This document shows positions 1 to 7,635 of a stretch of DNA of 15,936 nucleotides, one piece after another; position 1 is the first letter of the stretch; every line of letters starts with the position of its first letter. Under the pieces are notes generated by a model, which saw only the letters and a program-made list of their open reading frames with translations, was not told the DNA's origin and made no database searches. This stretch comes from an uncultured Clostridia bacterium (GTDB lineage: Bacteria; Bacillota; Clostridia; Peptostreptococcales; Anaerovoracaceae). The stretch is from contig CAKQNZ010000035.1 of assembly GCA_934255435.1 (NCBI GenBank), positions 1-15,936 on the forward strand, in the 5' to 3' direction. The translations under genes and the position numbers were made by a program.

Positions 1-326
1 TATTTCAGCAGAAACTCAAAACGCAGGGAATGGTGCAGTCTATGTCACGTGTCGGACACTGTATCGATAATGGTCCAACAGAAGGATTATGGGGAATCAT
101 TAAAACCGAAATGTACTGCCTGCATGAAATCAATGATGAAATGTCTTTAAGAACTGCGATCGATAAATACATTGACTTTTACAACAACGAGCGTCCACAG
201 GGAAGATATGACTGCAAAACACCAACAGAAGTTCGTTCAGAAGCGCTTGCTGCTGAGATACCTGCTCTATATCCGATCCCTGAAAACAAGCGAGTCCAGA
301 AATACAAAGAAAAATGGATGGCATAA
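1..326 (+). CDS. IS3-family transposase (OrfB), C-terminal fragment
   Basis: The frame is open from the first full codon at position 3, so the ATG at 30 is internal and the gene starts upstream of the window. The visible 107 residues are the end of the rve-type integrase core: a stretch reading GHCIDNGPTEGLWGIIKTE carries the third acidic residue (Glu) of the DDE catalytic triad. It is followed by the typical tail with YIDFYNNERPQ and a TPTEVR motif, as in IS150/IS3 OrfB proteins. The enzyme cuts and joins the element's ends during transposition. The reading ends in an intact stop codon, so this end is not degraded; whether the element as a whole is active cannot be judged. Confidence 0.9.
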   Translation, partial: FQQKLKTQGMVQSMSRVGHCIDNGPTEGLWGIIKTEMYCLHEINDEMSLRTAIDKYIDFYNNERPQGRYDCKTPTEVRSEALAAEIPALYPIPENKRVQKYKEKWMA

Positions 327-333
327 GAAAAAG

Positions 334-362
334 CTGCCATACAGAAATGATCTGCATGGCAG
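334..362 (+). terminator. Hairpin after the transposase gene, possible weak terminator
   Basis: CTGCCAT (334-340) pairs with ATGGCAG (356-362). After one mismatch, CAG/CTG extends the stem, leaving a 7-base loop. A run of six T begins at 375, 12 bases beyond the stem, so it is not a classical Rho-independent terminator. ATGGCA at 318-323, overlapping the end of the transposase gene, could also pair with TGCCAT at 335-340, giving two mutually exclusive folds. Confidence 0.4.
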
Positions 363-388
363 TTTAATCAACGATTTTTTAAATATTT

Positions 389-412
389 GACCTGTCTCCT
401 TGACAGGGGGCA
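389..412. repeat. Probable right terminal inverted repeat of the IS
   Basis: The element appears to end at the CA of 411-412. Read from the outside inward it starts TGCCCCCTGTC, consistent with the TG start of IS3-family ends. The repeat itself contains a 6-bp inverted repeat, CCTGTC (391-396) and GACAGG (402-407). The matching left end is outside the window, so this is a boundary estimate. Confidence 0.5.
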
Positions 413-417
413 TATCA

Positions 418-846
418 TCAATGGCTGTCATTTTTGTGTACGAATACGAGGAATTTGCTTATGAAGTAGTTGCCGATGACTACGATGATCTGGGTCAGCA
501 GTTTGCCGACGAGGGCCTGCATGCCCATGATGTTCACAAGCAGGAACACTCCGCCTACTTCTATCACCATAGTGATGAGCCTGGCGCTGACGAATCTGGC
601 AAATTCACCGGCAAGGGATCGCATGTCGGGACACTTGCTGCGGAACACGAATATCTTGTTGGTGACATACGCGAAGAGTATGGCTGCTGCCACGGAGATT
701 ATATTGCTGATGGTGACATTCACCGAAAGCAGTTCGCAGAGCACTGTGAAGACAACCAGATTCACAAGCGTGGTCATGCCTCCTGTTATGATATAGACGA
801 TAGCATCACGGTAGCGGCGGATGAATGTCGTTATCTTATCTGTCAT
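418..846 (-). CDS. GtrA-family membrane protein (probable polyprenyl-phosphate-sugar flippase)
   Basis: A 142-residue protein with four hydrophobic segments and the GtrA/DPMS signature: a first helix in the context YIITGGMTTLVNLVVF, an AYVTNKIFVF loop, and a closing NYFISKFLVF. GtrA-type proteins are thought to move polyprenyl-phosphate-linked sugars across the membrane, or to assist the partner GT2 enzyme. The gene overlaps the end of the upstream glycosyltransferase by 11 bases, implying translational coupling in a two-gene operon. Length and C-terminus are normal for the family although an IS ends only 5 bases beyond the stop codon, so the gene looks intact. The role in glycosylating a surface polymer is inferred from its neighbours. 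Confidence 0.88.
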   Translation of the reverse strand: MTDKITTFIRRYRDAIVYIITGGMTTLVNLVVFTVLCELLSVNVTISNIISVAAAILFAYVTNKIFVFRSKCPDMRSLAGEFARFVSARLITMVIEVGGVFLLVNIMGMQALVGKLLTQIIVVIGNYFISKFLVFVHKNDSH

Positions 847-1783
847 CTGAATCTCCTCTGACCGTGCCTGCTATGATATATCTCGGTCTGCCCTTGACTT
901 CTTCATATATCTTGGCGATGTATATGCCTGATATGCCCATGCATATCATTATGATGCTGCCTACGAACAGCAGCAGTATTATCATTGTGGTGAAACCCTC
1001 CACAGCCGTACCGGTACAGAACTTCACAAGTGTCTGTATGCCTATGACGATGGCGGCGATCAGAGTGAATATGCCAAGGCCTGTCACGATCTGCATAGGT
1101 GCCGATGTGAATGATATGATGTTTGACATGGCGTATTTTATCAGGCTGAAAGTAGACCATTTTGTCTCGCCCTGGAGCCTTTCCATGACCTGGAATTCAA
1201 CGGTCGCAGTCTTATAGCCCACCCATGAGGAAAGGGCCCTGAAAAACATGCTGCGTTCAGGCAGCTCCAGTATGGACCTGACAGCTTTCCTGTCCAGCAG
1301 CTTGAAGTCCGACGCTCTTGTCATGTCAATTCCGGTGGACTTCGACATAACACGGTAGAAGAGCTTGGCACTCATTTTGTATTTCAGCGATTCCCTGCCC
1401 CTGTCGCTTTTGACGCCTTCTATGACGTCATAGCCTTCAAGCCACTTTTCATACATAGCAGGAAGTGTCTGAGGCGGATGCTGCAGGTCGCAGTCCATCA
1501 CTGCGGTGCAGTCGCCGGAGACCGAGGAAAGACCTGCCAGGATGGCCGCCTCTTTGCCGAAATTACGGGAAAAATCGACGCCGGTGACTTCCGGGAAATC
1601 ATCGGTGATACTGCAGATCTCGTCCCATGTGCCGTCCTTCGATCCGTCGTTCACGAATATTATCTCGAATGGTATGCCGGCATCCTTCAGTATTTCTGAA
1701 ACGGTGCTGGCAGCCGGCCTTATATTGGCTTCTTCGTTGTATGCCGGGATGACTACAGAGAGCATTCCATGTTTTCTGTTCAT
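836..1783 (-). CDS. GT2 polyprenyl-phosphate glycosyltransferase (GtrB/CsbB type)
   Basis: The N-terminal GT-A domain opens with MLSVVIPAYNEE, carries the sugar-nucleotide motif VMDCDLQHPPQ, and contains the late GETKW motif (GESKY in relatives). Two membrane helices follow, and the protein ends with KGRPRYII, the family's typical C-terminal motif. Such enzymes move a sugar from a nucleotide donor to undecaprenyl phosphate on the inner face of the membrane. The longest frame starts at 1813, but a strong promoter (1849-1821) puts transcription start at about 1814, leaving no leader. The ATG at 1783 has an AAGAG stretch 8 bases upstream and still precedes the whole domain, so I prefer it (315 residues). 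It is the first gene of an operon with gtrA and diverges from the YfhO-like gene. The sugar is unknown; GlcNAc or glucose would be typical. Confidence 0.88.
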   Translation of the reverse strand: MNRKHGMLSVVIPAYNEEANIRPAASTVSEILKDAGIPFEIIFVNDGSKDGTWDEICSITDDFPEVTGVDFSRNFGKEAAILAGLSSVSGDCTAVMDCDLQHPPQTLPAMYEKWLEGYDVIEGVKSDRGRESLKYKMSAKLFYRVMSKSTGIDMTRASDFKLLDRKAVRSILELPERSMFFRALSSWVGYKTATVEFQVMERLQGETKWSTFSLIKYAMSNIISFTSAPMQIVTGLGIFTLIAAIVIGIQTLVKFCTGTAVEGFTTMIILLLFVGSIIMICMGISGIYIAKIYEEVKGRPRYIIAGTVRGDSDDR

Positions 1784-1820
1784 ATTTTTTTCTCTTTTCA
1801 TGTTTTTTCTCATATTTTAA

Positions 1821-1849
1821 ATTATAGTATGAGAATGACAGCTTTTCAA
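1821..1849 (-). promoter_or_regulatory. Sigma-A-type promoter for the GT2-gtrA operon
   Basis: On the minus strand, TTGAAA (1849-1844) and a perfect TATAAT (1826-1821) are separated by exactly 17 bases. The expected transcription start is near 1814, just before the upstream-most ATG of the GT2 gene, which argues that translation starts at an internal ATG. Confidence 0.75.
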
Positions 1850-1905
1850 TGGATATATGTGATTTGGAATAAAAGAAACGCCGGATAAAGGCAAAAGGGC
1901 AGGAA

Positions 1906-1939
1906 TTCATTGACACCATGGCACTGAGTATAATAAGAT
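1906..1939 (+). promoter_or_regulatory. Probable promoter for the YfhO-like gene and flippase
   Basis: A perfect -35 box TTGACA (1910-1915) is followed after 18 bases by TAAGAT (1934-1939). Alternatively, TTCATT (1906-1911) pairs over 17 bases with a perfect TATAAT (1929-1934). Either choice gives a transcript starting around 1941-1946, downstream of the ATG at 1918 and upstream of the ribosome site at 1956. A third TATAAT (1945-1950) lacks a suitably placed -35 box. Confidence 0.6.
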
Positions 1940-1955
1940 ATATGTATAATACCAA

Positions 1956-1961
1956 GGGAGG
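1956..1961 (+). promoter_or_regulatory. Ribosome binding site that sets the YfhO-like start
   Basis: GGGAGG lies 10 bases before the ATG at 1972. No comparable site precedes the ATG at 1918, which also sits inside the promoter region. Confidence 0.75.
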
Positions 1962-1971
1962 TACTTTTTTT

Positions 1972-4860
1972 ATGTCAGAAAATAGGAATCATACACTAAA
2001 TGACAGGAAACGAATGTCTTTCGGGATATACCTGCTGATATACACGGTGCTGTTCGTCATAACAGCAGCGGTCGTATTCAGCTTTTTTTACGTTACAGGC
2101 AAAAGTTTCATACATTCTGAGGACGGTATAAGGCAGCACTACAAGTCGCTGTGCTATTTCGCATCCTACGGCCGTGAAGTGATATCGCAGATAGCAAGTG
2201 GCAGTTTCCACGGTCTGCCGACGTATTCTTTCAGCTTCGGGGAAGGCGCGGACATATATACGACGCTGCACTACTATGTCATAGGCGATCCGCTTTCGCT
2301 GCTTTCGCTGCTGATACCTGCGAAATACATGTCCTATATGTACTGCGCTCTGATAGTCCTGAGGATATATCTGTCGGGACTGACATTCTCCGTATACAGC
2401 TACTACATGAAGCAGAAGTATGCGGCAGGGATAATGACCGGCGCTTTCGTTTACGCATTCTGCGGATTCAGCCTCGTGGCAGGCATGAGACATCCGTTTT
2501 TCATAAATCCGATGATATATCTGCCTCTGATCCTTACAGGCGTGGAACGTGTCATCAGGGAGAAAAAGCCGGCCGTGCTGATACTTTCCGTGTTCGTGGC
2601 GGCAGCCAGCAACTTCTATTTCCTTTATATGCTGGCGGCACTGACAGTGATATACACACTGATAAGATTGTTTCTTCCGTGGCCTAAGGGTGAGATGAAA
2701 GCCAGGCTTGCAAGTTTTCTGAGGATAGCGGGCTGCGCTGTCACAGGACTGATGATGAGTGCATTCATACTCGTACCGGTGCTGATACAGTTTTCCGGCG
2801 AAGCAAGAGCAGATGTAAGCTATGCAGTGGATCTGCTATACAGTGCCAGCTACTATGATGATTTCCTGATATCCATCATAAAGATGGCAGATATCGGAAA
2901 CTACACGCTGATGGGATATTCTTTCATCGTGCTTATTGGTATCATGCTGCTGTTCACACACAAAGGAAAAAAGACCGGACTGCGTTTTGCATTCCTGCTG
3001 GGAGCTTTCATGCTGCTTTTCCCTGTCTTTGCATATATAATGCACGGATTTTCATATGTCAGCAACAGATGGATATTCGGATACGGGTTCCTGCTGGCGT
3101 ACATCGTGACAGATATGTGGGAGGACCTTGTTTCACTGGATAAAAAGAAATGCTGGAAGCTGGCAGGCGTCGCATGTATATATTTCATAGTCTGTGCAGG
3201 TTTCGAGGTATATTCTGGCTTCATATCACAGATAGATAAAAAGGACATGGCGCTTCTTATCGGTACGGGCATGCTGACCATATTTGTGATACTTTGTGCA
3301 AGAGTGCTGGTAAGCTGCCGGAAGAAAAACGACATAAAACTGAACGTTATGCAGTGCCTCACTGTGGCGGTGGTCATATTCAGCATCATGGTCAACGGGC
3401 TTATAACCTTCTACCCCGGTCAGGAGGATTCGGTGAAGCGTTTCGTTGACATGGCAAAGGTGGACAACATACAGACATCATCTGAAAAGAAGCTGGAGGA
3501 GATGACTTCTTCGGATGATGATTTCTTCAGATATTCAGGAAATTCTTCGAAGGTACTGACAAGAAACGGCACCATACTGACAGGTATGTCATCGACACAG
3601 GCGTACTGGAGCCTTTCCAACACCAGCATACTGAAAGGCTACAAGGAGCTGCTGGTAGGTATAGCGGATCTTTCCTTCATCGGCAATGCAGACAGCAGGA
3701 CAGCTGTTGAGGAGATTTCATCGGTGAAATATCATCTTTCCAACGCATCAGGCAAAGACGCTCCTTATGGATACGAGCTGGCAGGCGACGAGAAGGATCA
3801 GATATACGAGAACAGGCTTGCGCTGCCGCTGGGTTATACATATTCTTCATACATAACTCCGCAGCAGTACAGCAAAATGACTCCGATCCAGAGACAGGAA
3901 GCTGTGCTTCAGGGCGTGTATCTGGATAAGAGCGATTCGGAGGATATGGCGTCTTCAGGATACAGCAATACAAATGTGTCGCTGACAAGTGTTTCCGTAC
4001 CGTACAAAGTCAAGTCGGGAGACGGTGTAAAGCTGAAAAACGGAGGTTTCGTCGTGAGCAAAGGAGGAGCCGGCGTGACTTTCTCCTTTGACGGAAAGGA
4101 GAACTCCGAGACATATCTTTACATAAAGAACCTTGGTTTCAAGGGTGTACCGAAGACTGAATACTATTCTGCTGAAAAGGTGGCAGCTATGAGCAAGGCT
4201 GACAGACAGAAAATGAAAAAATATGAACATGACTACATAGAACCGTCACGATTCAGTCTTAAACTTAAAGCGGAGGATGTAAACGGCAGGACTGCGAAAA
4301 AATCATTCTCTATACTTACCGAGAAATTCATCAGATACAATGACAGGAAGGATTTCCTTGTGAATATGTATTACAGCGATGAAGCAAAGAAGTCCATGAC
4401 ACTGACTTTCCCTAAGACAGGGGAATATTCCTACGACGACATTAAGGTGATGTGTCAGCCTATGAAAAATTATGAAAAGCAGGTATCAGAGCTTGGCAGC
4501 GATGTCCTGAAGAACATCGATATACATGCCAACGATGTGCAGGCTACATCGAAAGTGACAGGCGATATAACGCTGAAGGAAAACAGGATACTAAGCCTTT
4601 CCATACCTTACTCAACGGGCTGGACTGCATATGTAGACGGCAGGGAGACCAGGACCATGCGTGCCAACACTATGTATACGGCGCTGCCTGTAAGTGCCGG
4701 GAACCATCATATAGAGCTGAGATACAGCACTCCTGGAGCAGTTTCCGGTATCGGAGTTTCACTGACAGGTCTGACGCTGTTCCTTGTGATTGTCGTGGCA
4801 GGCAGGATACTGCGCACCCGCAAGGGGCAGCAGGAAGGCAGGAAGACTCAGCAGGTGTGA
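1972..4860 (+). CDS. YfhO-family membrane glycosyltransferase (GT-C type)
   Basis: A 962-residue protein with many membrane helices. The first helix (about 17-40) is followed by an external loop with acidic residues (E50, D51), the position of the catalytic acid in GT-C enzymes. A GDPLSLLSLLIPAKY segment near 105-119 is typical of YfhO proteins. After about residue 490 comes a large external region; it ends in a YfhO-like stretch with GWTAYVDGRE and a last helix before a basic tail. In Bacillus subtilis, YfhO works with the GT2 enzyme CsbB to add GlcNAc to lipoteichoic acid. Here the GT2 and GtrA partners are transcribed divergently from the same intergenic region. The start at 1972 follows GGGAGG; the longer frame from 1918 overlaps the promoter. 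The flippase gene follows after 30 bases. The acceptor, lipoteichoic or wall teichoic acid, is inferred. Confidence 0.88.
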   Translation: MSENRNHTLNDRKRMSFGIYLLIYTVLFVITAAVVFSFFYVTGKSFIHSEDGIRQHYKSLCYFASYGREVISQIASGSFHGLPTYSFSFGEGADIYTTLHYYVIGDPLSLLSLLIPAKYMSYMYCALIVLRIYLSGLTFSVYSYYMKQKYAAGIMTGAFVYAFCGFSLVAGMRHPFFINPMIYLPLILTGVERVIREKKPAVLILSVFVAAASNFYFLYMLAALTVIYTLIRLFLPWPKGEMKARLASFLRIAGCAVTGLMMSAFILVPVLIQFSGEARADVSYAVDLLYSASYYDDFLISIIKMADIGNYTLMGYSFIVLIGIMLLFTHKGKKTGLRFAFLLGAFMLLFPVFAYIMHGFSYVSNRWIFGYGFLLAYIVTDMWEDLVSLDKKKCWKLAGVACIYFIVCAGFEVYSGFISQIDKKDMALLIGTGMLTIFVILCARVLVSCRKKNDIKLNVMQCLTVAVVIFSIMVNGLITFYPGQEDSVKRFVDMAKVDNIQTSSEKKLEEMTSSDDDFFRYSGNSSKVLTRNGTILTGMSSTQAYWSLSNTSILKGYKELLVGIADLSFIGNADSRTAVEEISSVKYHLSNASGKDAPYGYELAGDEKDQIYENRLALPLGYTYSSYITPQQYSKMTPIQRQEAVLQGVYLDKSDSEDMASSGYSNTNVSLTSVSVPYKVKSGDGVKLKNGGFVVSKGGAGVTFSFDGKENSETYLYIKNLGFKGVPKTEYYSAEKVAAMSKADRQKMKKYEHDYIEPSRFSLKLKAEDVNGRTAKKSFSILTEKFIRYNDRKDFLVNMYYSDEAKKSMTLTFPKTGEYSYDDIKVMCQPMKNYEKQVSELGSDVLKNIDIHANDVQATSKVTGDITLKENRILSLSIPYSTGWTAYVDGRETRTMRANTMYTALPVSAGNHHIELRYSTPGAVSGIGVSLTGLTLFLVIVVAGRILRTRKGQQEGRKTQQV

Positions 4861-4890
4861 TATCTGCATAAAGTCTTCAGAGGATGATAT

Positions 4891-6165
4891 ATGTTTGAAA
4901 AGATAAGATATTTACTGGGAAAAACCAATAATGTTTCAAAGAGCACATACATCTGGAACACCATAAATGCATCGGTGCTGGCGTGCCAGTCGCCGGTGAT
5001 ACTCATGGTGATGACCAGGACCAACGGTCTTTACGATGTAGGTGTGTTTTCCATAGCGTATGCGGTGGCCAACCTCATGGTGTTCATCGGACAGTACGGC
5101 ATGAGGCGGTTCCAGGCTTCAGACGTGAACGAAAAGTACTCCTTCGGGGAATATTACGGTATGCGTGTGATATCCTGCATCGCAATGATGGCAGCCAGCG
5201 CAGTGTACTGCGTGTATGGCGTATTTTTCAATGACTATGGACCTGACAAACTTGCTATGGTGATGCTGATGTGCGGTCTCAAGTGCATACAGGCTTATGC
5301 AGATGTGATACACGGCAGGATGCAGCAGCTGGGAAGGCTGGACGTTGCAACGAAAGCATCATCGGTGAGATATGCTGCTGAGATAGTGGCTTTCGTCATC
5401 ATGCTGATGACAACAGGCAGTCTGATAGCATCTGCATCAGTGTGTCTTGCTGTTTCCATCATGATATTCTACATCACATCGGTGAATGCAGCCTGCGACT
5501 ACTGCACATTCAGAGCGTTGTACGATCTCAGAAAGCTGCGGCTGATGCTGATAGAGGGGTTCCCGTTGTTTGTCAGCCTGTTCCTGAACATGTATATCAG
5601 CAATGCACCGAAATACGCTATAGACGCATACCTCACAGAAGACATACAGGCGTACTACAATCTGATATTCATGCCTGCATTTGCAGTAGGCTTGATGGCG
5701 CATTTCATATTCAACCCTATACTGACATCCTATGCAAAACTCTGGGTCAGTGGCGAGCTGGGTAGGCTCAGGATGCTGATAATACGTCAGATGGCACTGA
5801 TCGCAGGGCTGACGGTGTTGGGACTTGCAGTGGCATATACTATAGGTATACCAGTGCTGTCTTTCATTTTCGGAGTGGAACTGTCCCAGTTCAGACAGGA
5901 GCTCTGCATTGTTATGATTGGTGGCGGAATGCTGGCGTACGCCACGTTCTTCAGCACAGTGATAACGATAATAAGGTGTCACAGCTCTCTGATAGTGTGC
6001 TACGGTATAACGGCGCTGGCAGCAAAACTGATGTCAAAGAGGTTCGTCCTGGACGGCGGCATACACGGAGCAACGGTGATGTATTCGGCGCTGATGGCAG
6101 TGCTGGCGATCATGCTCTTTGCAGTGGTGATCTGGGGCATGAGGAAGGAGCGGTGTGAAGCGTGA
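4891..6165 (+). CDS. Polysaccharide flippase (Wzx/PST, MOP superfamily)
   Basis: A 424-residue protein with roughly 12 hydrophobic helices. It has family-typical features: a short basic N-terminus, an early helix pair with NTINASVLACQSPVILM, an FSIAYAVANLMVFIGQYGMRRFQ segment, and a mid-protein stretch with GFPLFVSLFLNMYISNAPKYAID, the conserved re-entry into the second half of the bundle. These proteins flip lipid-linked oligosaccharides outward across the membrane. AGAGGA sits 6 bases before the ATG, and no terminator is visible after the upstream YfhO-like gene, so the two probably share a transcript. It is unusual that the same locus also carries a TagGH ABC exporter; this protein may serve a different lipid-linked glycan. 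No Wzy polymerase is seen. Confidence 0.82.
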   Translation: MFEKIRYLLGKTNNVSKSTYIWNTINASVLACQSPVILMVMTRTNGLYDVGVFSIAYAVANLMVFIGQYGMRRFQASDVNEKYSFGEYYGMRVISCIAMMAASAVYCVYGVFFNDYGPDKLAMVMLMCGLKCIQAYADVIHGRMQQLGRLDVATKASSVRYAAEIVAFVIMLMTTGSLIASASVCLAVSIMIFYITSVNAACDYCTFRALYDLRKLRLMLIEGFPLFVSLFLNMYISNAPKYAIDAYLTEDIQAYYNLIFMPAFAVGLMAHFIFNPILTSYAKLWVSGELGRLRMLIIRQMALIAGLTVLGLAVAYTIGIPVLSFIFGVELSQFRQELCIVMIGGGMLAYATFFSTVITIIRCHSSLIVCYGITALAAKLMSKRFVLDGGIHGATVMYSALMAVLAIMLFAVVIWGMRKERCEA

Positions 6166-6181
6166 GACTGCACCGTCAATC

Positions 6182-6210
6182 TTGAAATATCATGTGGGAT
6201 ATGGTATAGT
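6182..6210 (+). promoter_or_regulatory. Sigma-A-type promoter for the first TagB/TagF-like gene
   Basis: TTGAAA (6182-6187), a 17-base spacer and TATAGT (6205-6210). Transcription would start near 6217, giving a leader of about 92 bases. The promoter begins 17 bases after the flippase stop codon with no terminator between, so read-through from the upstream operon is also likely. Confidence 0.7.
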
Positions 6211-6224
6211 AGATACATTGTCCA

Positions 6225-6248
6225 GCCGGATATCAGTATGTTTCCGGC
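6225..6248 (+). promoter_or_regulatory. Hairpin at the 5' end of the leader RNA
   Basis: GCCGGA (6225-6230) pairs perfectly with TCCGGC (6243-6248) across a 12-base loop. It would form about 8 bases from the predicted 5' end of the transcript. No T-run follows, so it is not a terminator. A 5' stabilising stem is possible. Confidence 0.4.
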
Positions 6249-6308
6249 AGGATGGTAAAAGAGGTCGGGAAGATAAAGCAATTTATTCGAAAGGGATTTA
6301 GTATATAA

Positions 6309-7550
6309 ATGAATAAAATAAGCAAAAATTTATTTGAAGAACAGGTTTTCAGAAGAACATTCAAAGTGATATACAAATTCATAAGCAGGAACATCCTGAA
6401 ATGGATAGACATATTCTTCGGAGTATGCTACAGGAAGATATATTCGCTGTTTCTGAAGACCGAAAAGAACAAGGTAGTATTTTTCGTTTACCAGGGACAG
6501 TATACCTGCAACGCCAAGTACATAACAGAGGAGCTGGTGAAACGAAAAAAAGAAAATCCGGAGCTTGATATCGTATGGCTGGTAAACAAGAAGGTCATCG
6601 AAACCAGGGAAGACACGGATATACCTGAGGAGGTAAGACTTGTAAGAAAAGGTTCTGCAGATGGAGTGTATGAGCTTATGACAGCGAGAGTATGGGTGGA
6701 CAATGCACTGAACTGTCTGTGGAAGATCATCCCCAAAAAGAAGGATCAGATATATCTGAACACATGGCACGGCTCGCTGGGCATAAAGAGACTGGATACA
6801 TATAATCCTGCATACTGGAGATTCATAGCCAGGCTCAGCAGGAAGAGGATCGACTACATGATCACCAACAGTGATTTTGAAAACAATGTATTCGAAGAGT
6901 CATACTGGCAGGGCACGCCAAAGACGATGCTGGGACATGCCAGAAACGACATGTTCTTCGATGAAGAATGTATGCAGGGGCTCAGGAAAAAGGTATGCGC
7001 TCACTACAGGATAGACGAAGATACACGTATACTGCTGTATGCACCTACTTTCAGGAGCGATAAGGATACACAGCCTTTTGATATAGACTACAGCAGACTT
7101 TATGCTGCACTGTCAGAAAAATATCCCGGCAAATGGAAGCTGATGCTGAGATATCATTTCCACAACAGGAAGAAAAATGACTTCGATGAAGCAGACTATA
7201 TAATAAATGCCACGGAGTACCCTGATATACAGGAGCTGATGGCAGCAGCAGATATCGGGGTAACAGATTATTCCAGCTGGATATACGATTTTATGCTGAC
7301 AAGGAGGCCATGCTTTATATATGCGTCGGATCTCAAGGAGTACAATGAGGATCGTGGCTTCTATTACAAGCTGGAAACGACGCCGTTCATGATAGCAGAA
7401 AATACAAAGCAGCTGTGCAGCAACATAAAGAATTTCGACGGCTGCGTGTACAGCAGCAGACTGGATACTTTTCTCAAAGAGAAAGGCTGCATGGAAGATG
7501 GCAAAGCCAGCACTCGCATCGTGGATATGATGATGGGATATCTCAAATGA
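6309..7550 (+). CDS. CDP-glycerol glycerophosphotransferase family protein (TagB/TagF-like)
   Basis: A 413-residue GT-B type enzyme of the Glyphos_transf family. Visible motifs: TWHGSLGIKR at 152-161, APTFR at 245-249, RYHFH at 281-285 and VTDYSSWIYDFML at 318-330. The first His (154) matches the catalytic His of TagF; the second catalytic His is probably 283 or 285, although the usual KxHP spelling is absent. A basic, partly amphipathic N-terminus (1-50) may bind the membrane. The enzyme transfers glycerol phosphate, or a related alditol phosphate, from a CDP donor to a lipid-linked acceptor. At about 410 residues it is closer to TagB primers (about 380) than to long TagF polymerases, but primer and polymerase cannot be separated by length alone. 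The start is fixed by an in-frame stop codon directly before the ATG. GAAAGGG lies about 12 bases upstream. Confidence 0.88.
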   Translation: MNKISKNLFEEQVFRRTFKVIYKFISRNILKWIDIFFGVCYRKIYSLFLKTEKNKVVFFVYQGQYTCNAKYITEELVKRKKENPELDIVWLVNKKVIETREDTDIPEEVRLVRKGSADGVYELMTARVWVDNALNCLWKIIPKKKDQIYLNTWHGSLGIKRLDTYNPAYWRFIARLSRKRIDYMITNSDFENNVFEESYWQGTPKTMLGHARNDMFFDEECMQGLRKKVCAHYRIDEDTRILLYAPTFRSDKDTQPFDIDYSRLYAALSEKYPGKWKLMLRYHFHNRKKNDFDEADYIINATEYPDIQELMAAADIGVTDYSSWIYDFMLTRRPCFIYASDLKEYNEDRGFYYKLETTPFMIAENTKQLCSNIKNFDGCVYSSRLDTFLKEKGCMEDGKASTRIVDMMMGYLK

Positions 7551-7620
7551 TACTTCATATGTGATGCAATATCATTGCCAGCAGGTAAATAGTGTAGTCA
7601 GAGGTTTATTCAATTATTTT

Positions 7621-7626
7621 AAGAGG
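7621..7626 (+). promoter_or_regulatory. Ribosome binding site selecting the GTG start of tagG
   Basis: AAGAGG lies 9 bases before GTG at 7636. The longer frame from GTG at 7561 has no ribosome site before it, and its extra 25 residues do not look like part of the permease. I see no convincing promoter between 7551 and 7620. Confidence 0.6.
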
Positions 7627-7635
7627 TATTTTAAC

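Larger units (their letters stand above)
1..412 (+). mobile_element. IS3-family insertion sequence, right-hand part only
   Basis: This is the 3' part of an insertion sequence whose left part lies before the window. It contains the C-terminal end of a DDE transposase (to 326), a short noncoding tail with hairpins, and a probable right terminal repeat ending in CA at 412. IS3-family elements end in TG...CA, which fits. The right boundary is inferred from the CA dinucleotide and the hairpin-rich end; the left repeat needed to confirm it is not visible. Host sequence begins about 5 bases before the stop codon of the convergent gtrA-like gene. Confidence 0.75.

Noticed and set aside
400..861. 153-codon plus-strand open frame opposite the gtrA-like gene
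   Set aside because: It is antisense to a well-supported membrane protein gene, its His/Asp-rich product resembles no family, and it has no independent coding evidence.
1945..1950. Perfect TATAAT just before the YfhO-like ribosome site
   Set aside because: The matching -35 position (1922-1927) is poor, and a start from here would fall at or within the ribosome site.
1918..1971. Upstream ATG extending the YfhO-like protein by 18 residues
   Set aside because: It overlaps the predicted promoter, has no ribosome site, and GGGAGG clearly precedes the ATG at 1972.
1996..2493. 165-codon minus-strand open frame inside the YfhO-like gene
   Set aside because: Complement of a strongly recognised membrane protein; the Cys/His/Arg/Tyr-rich translation is typical of an out-of-frame shadow.
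5437..5982. 181-codon minus-strand open frame inside the flippase gene
   Set aside because: Shadow of a membrane protein gene; low-complexity His/Gln/Cys-rich translation without a recognisable domain.
7566..7578. Small inverted repeat GCAAT-ATC-ATTGC before tagG
   Set aside because: Five-base arms in an AT-rich spacer are expected by chance, and no promoter elements are placed around it.
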